A stretch of 64,000 nt of DNA, taken from contig NC_063151.1 of assembly GCF_020921035.1 (NCBI RefSeq), positions 29,394,934-29,458,933 of the forward strand. The letters are read 5' to 3'. The notes beneath the pieces were generated by a model. The model worked only from the letters and a program-made list of their open reading frames with translations, was not told the origin of the DNA and made no database searches. The position numbers and the translations under genes were made by a program. Shown here piece after piece: positions 59,669-64,000 of this stretch (positions within the stretch are counted from its first letter, which is position 1; each line of letters begins with the position of its first letter). This DNA is from Rhodamnia argentea. Lineage: Eukaryota > Streptophyta > Magnoliopsida > Myrtales > Myrtaceae.

Positions 59669-62600
59669 ATGGAGCCTTCTCCTTCTTCTCTCGACTCCGA
59701 AGCCCCTCGTCGGAGCTCCGACGCCGCGACTGGTCGGGGCCCAACCGGTTCCTTCCGCAATTCTGGTTCTCACGCCCCCGGTGGCTGTGGCGCCAGGTAC
59801 AAGCTGATGTCGCCGGCGAAGCTCCCGATCTCCAGGTCGGCTTGCATTTCGATACCCCCCGGGCTGAGCCCGTCGTCGTTTCTCGAGTCTCCGGTTCTCC
59901 TCTCTAACCCGAAGGTCTGCATTTTGCTTCCACTTTGTTCTCGTAGTATTGTTTCGCATTTGGGAATTTTATCTTCTTCGGTTGGCGAGGAAGTTTAGTG
60001 GAAGTGTGAGGATAGGAATGGAAAATGCGACTCTCCGGAGTCACTAAGGAAGGTCGTTTTTCATAGAATATGTACTCCTTTTGGTTACTCGGGTGAGAAC
60101 CGTTGATGAATTTGAATTGTGAAGGGTCCATACTTGGTATTGAGAGCTTATTGAGAGTACGAACAGCGTGCGGCTCGATTAGGACTGATCCCTTTTCCCA
60201 ATTTTGAGGGGTGGGGTGGACACGGTGAAAAAGCCAAGCTACGTTTGTTTAGCTCAATTGTTTTCAGTATCGACGAAATGCTCCGGGTTCTGTTACATTT
60301 GAATATGGACTGCTCCTTCAGAGTTCGAAATGAGAGACTTTGTTCAAGCTTGTCATAATTCCAGATGAACTTCCTGTTACATAGGTCTTGATTTCTTTAT
60401 TGACTTATAGCTGCCTTCTGCTTGCTTTGGTAGCAAATCTTTCGGGTTGAACCTTTCAGGCGACATGATTTGCATGCGTAATTTTAATCTACATATGCTC
60501 TTGCTTTAAAAAAAGTTTGAGATTCTCATCACCGTTCTTGGTTTGTTTTGTTGTTTCCTTTTTAATGAGGGATTATACATCTGATATGCTCATGCTTAAT
60601 CTCTCCCTATTAGCGATTTTATATTATAGATGCTCATGATGGAGCCACTAGATTCTGATGCTCACCCTTGTACCATTTGGTGGTGGCTCTTTATGCCCTC
60701 ATAGAGTGTCCACTGGAACTTAATCGTGGAATATGGCAATGTGTCAAGCTTTTGAACATTTCCCTTTCATGATGACAGTGTTGTTTCTTCGCATAATGAA
60801 TCTTCCCATTTTTTGTCTCCTTTTTTAACGGTGGGTTTTGGTCTTCTAGAAACATATCCACTGTCTATGGGGAGCAAGGAATAATGTACCAATAAGTTTT
60901 GAGTTTTTTAAGTTCGTCAGAGATGCTAAAATGACGCGCAACCAGAAGGAGGATGGGTCCATTCAATGACGAATACTTGCTGTATGCGAGAATAAACACA
61001 TATTCCTCTATGTGATGCAAAGATCCACTCGGGCAAAACTGAAATGTGCTTATAAGACCTTTGTTAAGCAGGAATAGAACCTCAGTGAGGAAGTACTGAG
61101 CTATTAGTTCGCAATCAATGAGCAAATTGTCATGCATGGTAGATTACACTTTGTCTATCTTACGATTAGATACTCACCTATACTTTTAAGTGTGCAACGT
61201 CATAGGAGTATGAACTTCTCGAGCATTAAGGTTCCTGGGCGAACTCTTTCTCTTTTTATCTGATGCTTTTACCTTCTATAGCTACAGTTATTCCTTACCT
61301 TTCTAGCTATCTGCAGTAACTTGTATGGTAGCCTCTGCAAACGCTTAATGTGCTCTGGCCTTTTCAGGTAGAGCCTTCGCCAACAACCGGTTCCTTTGCA
61401 GAGAGGCGAATGCTGCACGGTTCCATCAGCTCAACAACCAGTTTGACTGACAATCATCCCTCATATCCTGATAGATTTAATAAAAAAGAATCAGGCTTCT
61501 TTGAGTTCCAACCCTCACCAAGACCAAATCTGGTAATGTGCCAAACACAGAGGATTCTTACGACATGTTCCTGAGTACTGTATACTGAGTAGTTCTTTTA
61601 TTGTTTTGAAGCCTTTCTCTAATTAGGAGAAATTTTTGGCACTTGGAATTTCCTCCATATGATTAGTCGCTGTGTTGTACATTTTCTGGAATTGAACATC
61701 CACCCTGCCTTTAGGATTTTTTTTCAATAGCATATGTCTAAAAAGTTGTGAAGATGTAATTATTCCATTGTAACCACAGAACCTGATGAATCTTTGGCCC
61801 TTTTCAAGCTCAAGACAGTGATGCCATATCTGTAGTCTGGATCATCGCCAGCATGATTTCCTTGAATTAAAGCCAAAATTTCTCTCCTTCCTTTGCACTG
61901 AAAACAGTCCCTTCTACTGTAGGATAACAGTTCATGTGACAGATAGGAAGAAATACATTATCATTATTGCTAGTGCACCTCCTCCTGGTGATGCTTTGTC
62001 TATGGTCCTTCCTGAAGAACTCTTCCATTTCAGGATGACAGCACATTTAAAGCATAGGCAGAACCACACTGTCATTGTTTCTGGCCTCTTACATGCGAAT
62101 GCTTTGTTCACTGGTCTTACTCAGTTTGTTAAGGGTTCGATTTTACTATGTGTGCTGCTATACGTGCCATATATATGTCAAGGGGAACTATTTTGATGTA
62201 GAATTCTATATGCGAGTGTGGATATCCCTTCGTGTCATCTTATTTGCTTGTTTACTTTAAGGGTACTGCAGAAGTGAATCACCAAAACAAAGAATCCATG
62301 CAAGTCCATAGCCACTCTCAGACTCGATCATTGGCATTGGTGCCTTTTGTCAGAAGTGAACTGGCAGTCTCATCCAGTGAGTTGAGTCTTTCCACACCTA
62401 CTAAATTGGTTCCTTCTGGGGCTAACCCGCCTGATGAAGTTGATTCAGAGGAATCAAACCAGCAAGATCACCCAGGTACTGGCATCCAGGCAAAACAATC
62501 TGAACATAAAGGAAGTGTGCCTTCTGTCATGGCTGAGAGATTGTCTGATGATGGATACAACTGGCGGAAATATGGACAAAAACATGTCAAAGGAAGTGTG

Positions 62601-63305
62601 TTCCCACGTAGTTATTACAAATGTACACATCCTAACTGTGAAGTGAAAAAGCTTTTTGAACGCTCCCCTGATGGACATATTACTGAGATTATTTACAAAG
62701 GAGTACATGATCATCCCAAACCAGAACCAAATCGGCGTGTTACTGGGGGTATTATGATGCATATACAAGGAGAAAGATCTGCTAATGCTTCACCTTTAAC
62801 TGGTGGTATGGTTTTTCTTTTTGCATGCTTTCTTGGCCAACAAGCTGAAATAGAAGTAATCTCACTTCTATTCCTTATCCTACAGAGACTTCATCAAACA
62901 TCTATTATCAAACTTCCAATGTCATTGGGCCAAAGAGTACTGCACAGCTATCTCTGGCAGCTGGGAATGAGGATTGTGTTGAAGGTGCCGCTTCCTTGCA
63001 GTATAGGATTTGTGATGAGGTTGATGAAGATGATCCTTTGTCAAAGAGAAGGTACTAATTTTTCAAAGGGGTTTTAATTATCTTGTTTATTTCTTCCTTT
63101 CTTTATCTTGAGTGGAAAGGATACGTAACTGAAGCTTGCTCAACAGGAGGATGGATATTGGACGGTTAGATGTCACTCCCCTTATTAAACCTATACGAGA
63201 ACCACGTGTTGTTGTCCAAACTCTTAGTGAGGTGGATATACTAGATGATGGATATCGATGGCGCAAATATGGTCAGAAGGTGGTGAGAGGCAACCCAAAT
63301 CCACG
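59669..63305 (+). CDS. WRKY20: Group I WRKY transcription factor, WRKY20-like (3' end beyond window)
   Basis: Exons: 59669-59914, 61368-61532, 62262-62805, 62886-63051, 63147-63305; 426 complete codons. The N-terminal part has [16 protein letters not shown] and the Ser-Pro cluster [18 protein letters not shown], a MAP-kinase target region, then EPSPTTGSF. The first WRKY domain ([20 protein letters not shown]) has the zinc ligands in YYKCTHPNC and HDHP. After DPLSKRR and [16 protein letters not shown] comes the second domain [21 protein letters not shown]. The exon ends after CG of this Arg codon, the family's conserved R-type intron site, and its zinc-finger exon was not found before 64000. 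Group I WRKYs bind W-boxes in the nucleus. Intron 1 (59915-61367) is 1.45 kb. The acceptor at 62261 was chosen by frame. WRKY20 rather than WRKY3/4 is likely, not certain. Confidence 0.9.
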
Positions 63306-64000
63306 GTATGTGATGGAACTGCTTATCAGATGTCGATTAATGCATTTGTAGTTAGTATATCCTCATCCAGATGACCCCATCATCATGGACACAATACTTG
63401 GAGCGCCGCATGCATCTGTTTGATGGTAAAATTAAATGCTTAAGGATGCAATGCTTGTCTGGATAAATTCCAAGTAGTTCACAGGTCATTGAATTTTGAT
63501 TCGCAAATATTGTTTTATACTGGTTAATATTACTTGCTCTGTTCCACTGTGAAAAGAGGTATCTTGAGCATGAAAGGATGTGGAAGATTAGTACACTTTT
63601 GATGGTCACTCTTCTATCTCACGTGGTTGATGGCTCCCGAATGAGGGGAGCGACCTTGATTGAGCTTCAAAACCCCTTTAGTCCAATGTTGTGCATTTGG
63701 GTTGAAATCCTGGTTGTGTGCAATTTTCGGCCGAAAGTCTTGGGCCGGTACTAGATCTCACAACAGCTTTAAGATCTATTTCCACTGTCAAAGTAAACCA
63801 AAGATTTGCATTCTAGTACTATTTGATCTCACCTTCCTGTGAATAAACATTGACAGTCATAGCTACAGAAGAAGAAAATTATTCCCTATTCATTTTTATC
63901 TGCTAGTTTATGAGGAAATGGTGATTAGTGTTATTGTCTTTACTCTTTCTTGATAAAAGAATCATTACAATTTGGTCCTTTTAGTACAATCATGTGTGGT

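Noticed and set aside
59393..59959. 188-codon minus-strand frame over the WRKY first exon
   Set aside because: Arg/Gly/Glu-rich antisense product with no domain; the plus strand carries the conserved WRKY N-terminus.
63306..64000. Search for the last WRKY exon
   Set aside because: No YYKCT-type frame with an acceptor was found, so the zinc-finger exon must lie beyond the window rather than being lost.

Overview
This window is nuclear DNA of a flowering plant. The genes are intron-rich with GT-AG splicing, the intergenic DNA is AT-rich and full of small transposon relics, and every recognisable protein matches a land-plant family. The gene set suits a core eudicot; a woody rosid such as Myrtaceae is a guess from general character and is not proven. 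Exons were read by hand from reading frame, splice sites and remembered family sequences, so individual splice sites could be off by a few bases. No operon, CRISPR array, virus or toxin gene was seen.

Layout. 1-8011 (-): an EDM2-like PHD/methyltransferase-like chromatin regulator, 13 exons, cut by the left edge. 9054-9368 (+): a secreted DIR1-like lipid-transfer protein. 9464-18955: about 9.5 kb without a gene, holding MITE-like elements. 18956-24885 (+): a GPI-anchored SHV3/GDPD-like cell-wall protein, 9 exons. 26398-28677 (+): N-glycan beta-1,2-xylosyltransferase (GT61) with an apparent 1-base frameshift in exon 1. 31192-31392 (+): a small one-pass membrane protein of unknown function. 33520-35359 (+): a LOG/lysine-decarboxylase-like protein with a GC-AG intron. 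36764-38833 (-): an HP20/PRAT2-type Tim17/22/23-family protein. 39934-46172 (-): kinesin KIN-12F with an MSA-type cell-cycle element upstream. 50023-51308 (-): a WNK11-like kinase. 51940-59668: a repeat-rich gap with MITEs, a SINE-like insertion and an inverted-repeat element with tandem-repeat arms. 59669 to the right edge (+): a group I WRKY factor (WRKY20-like), cut inside the C-terminal WRKY domain.

These genes do not form a functional cluster; they are ordinary dispersed plant genes, several with defence (EDM2, DIR1-like, WRKY) or cell-wall/division roles. The most unusual signals are structural: an inverted repeat with arms near 400 bp that brackets EDM2 exons 3-4, the XYLT frameshift, a GC-AG intron and possible alternative last exon in the LOG-like gene, a CT microsatellite inside a splice donor, the degenerate switch II of KIN-12F, and several well-delimited non-autonomous transposons. 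I see no convincing new multi-gene system.
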